A stretch of DNA of 64,000 bases from Roseiarcus sp963794655 (GTDB lineage Bacteria; Pseudomonadota; Alphaproteobacteria; Rhizobiales; Beijerinckiaceae), in contig CAWCEV010000007.1 in the NCBI GenBank assembly GCA_963794655.1, forward strand, positions 1 through 64,000. The letters are read 5' to 3'. The notes beneath the pieces were generated by a model. The model did not search any database. It was not told the origin of the DNA and worked only from the letters and a program-made list of their open reading frames with translations. Position 1 is the first letter of the stretch; each line of letters starts with the position of its first letter. The position numbers were made by a program, and so were the translations under genes. Below are positions 63,452-64,000 of this stretch, in pieces.

Positions 63452-64000
63452 TTAAGCGCCGGCGAGTGTAGCGCCTCCAGAAAGCTTCGGCTGCGTCACC
63501 TCGACGGAAACCTCCATACCCAGCTCATCGCCGGCGTCGCCGAAATAGGCGCCGGTCAGCGGCGCCGCCTGAGCGGGATCGCGCGCGACGGCGACGCGGA
63601 TGAGGTCCTTGCCGCCGACCAGCCCGTTCGTCGGATCGAATTCGATCCAGCCCGCGCCGGGCAAGTAGATCTGGCACCATGCATGGGTCGCCCCTCCGCC
63701 AAGCCGGACCGGCTCGTCGTCGTCGCGCGGAACGTAGACATAGCCGGAGACAAAACGCGCCGCGATGCCGAGCGCGCGCGCCGCCTCCATCATCAGAACC
63801 GCGAAATCGCGGCAGGAGCCGCGGCGGCGCTCGAGGGTGTGGCGCGGCGACTGAACTCCCGCGGCCTCACGCCGTTCGTAGGAAAACCCTTCCTTGATCG
63901 CATAGGTCAGCGTCATCAGGAGATGGCTGGTTGGCGTCGTCGCCCCTGGCGCTGCGAATTGGCGCACCCAGCGGTCAAGATCGCCGGCGGGATCGCTGTA
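63452..64000 (-). CDS. Transglutaminase-like protein, partial at window end
   Basis: At least 182 residues; the frame continues past base 64000 (YSDPAGDLDRWVRQFAAPGA at the edge). A complete catalytic set is visible: Cys in RRGSCRDFAVLMMEAARALG, His in GGATHAWCQIYLPG and Asp in WIEFDPTNGLVGG. It belongs to the longer subfamily with an N-terminal bacterial transglutaminase-like domain that lies outside the window. Its canonical His contrasts with the neighbouring copy 2. Confidence 0.88.
   Translation of the reverse strand, partial: YSDPAGDLDRWVRQFAAPGATTPTSHLLMTLTYAIKEGFSYERREAAGVQSPRHTLERRRGSCRDFAVLMMEAARALGIAARFVSGYVYVPRDDDEPVRLGGGATHAWCQIYLPGAGWIEFDPTNGLVGGKDLIRVAVARDPAQAAPLTGAYFGDAGDELGMEVSVEVTQPKLSGGATLAGA

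Overview
The window is GC-rich and reads as an alphaproteobacterial, probably Hyphomicrobiales (rhizobial/methylotroph-like), chromosome segment. The evidence is a MucR/Ros regulator, a GcrA-type domain, a CIRCE-controlled groESL operon, alphaproteobacterial sugar ABC importers, and a glpR-glpD-glpS order typical of rhizobia. Species cannot be fixed from sequence alone.

The left two thirds is a heavily decayed accessory region. From the left it holds: a relaxase broken by at least five frameshifts (0.3-2.1 kb); an IS110 copy, an IS256 fragment and a cyclase-family hydrolase (2.3-5 kb); another broken IS110 copy (6.2-7.2 kb); a sulfatase/stress locus with a frameshifted Crp/Fnr regulator, two different sulfatases, an HdeA-like periplasmic protein and an AraC regulator (7.5-15.3 kb); an IS1182-like element inserted in a dispersed repeat (15.7-17.2 kb); CIRCE-groES-groEL, a transglutaminase-like protein, a cold-shock protein and a nonsense-mutated MucR (17.3-21.4 kb); several small proteins including a stand-alone GcrA C-terminal domain (21.5-23.2 kb); two tandem adenylate cyclase/TolB/TPR sensor genes plus the tail of a third (23.8-27.9 and 32.4 kb); a compact group II intron without an ORF (28.5-29.2 kb); and a repeated LuxR/YHS cassette with a conserved palindrome (29.4-32.1 kb).

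From 32.8 to 39.5 kb lies a Russian-doll of insertion sequences: an IS481-type gene split by an IS1111-type IS110 element, itself split by an IS66 element with a perfect 8-bp target duplication, followed by an almost intact IS110 element. A further fused pair of IS110 remnants lies at 46.6-47.9 kb. At 48.4 kb a 3' fragment of tRNA-Phe sits directly before a P4-type tyrosine integrase, followed by truncated PLD-helicase and P-loop NTPase genes. This looks like an attachment site and the remains of an integrated island.

The right third is largely intact catabolism. One operon (46.3-40.2 kb, minus strand) encodes a sugar-binding protein, two permeases, a LacI regulator and a GH127 beta-L-arabinofuranosidase, with ATGA start/stop overlaps. 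A glycerol-3-phosphate dehydrogenase lies between decayed glpR and glpS remnants (51.2-53.4 kb). A second arabinoxylan module (53.6-62.6 kb) contains a secreted GH10 endoxylanase, a second ABC importer, and a divergent ROK regulator - Gfo/Idh/MocA oxidoreductase - ThuA - GH43 set, the GH43 gene carrying a frameshift. Neither importer has its own ATPase, so a shared MsmK/UgpC-type ATPase encoded elsewhere is implied. Two transglutaminase-like genes close the window, the last cut by its end.

No wholly new multi-gene system can be proven here. The best candidates for a second look are the repeated LuxR/palindrome/YHS cassette, the ORF-less group II intron, the dispersed two-box intergenic repeat, and the conserved IS110 non-coding ends that probably encode bridge RNAs.
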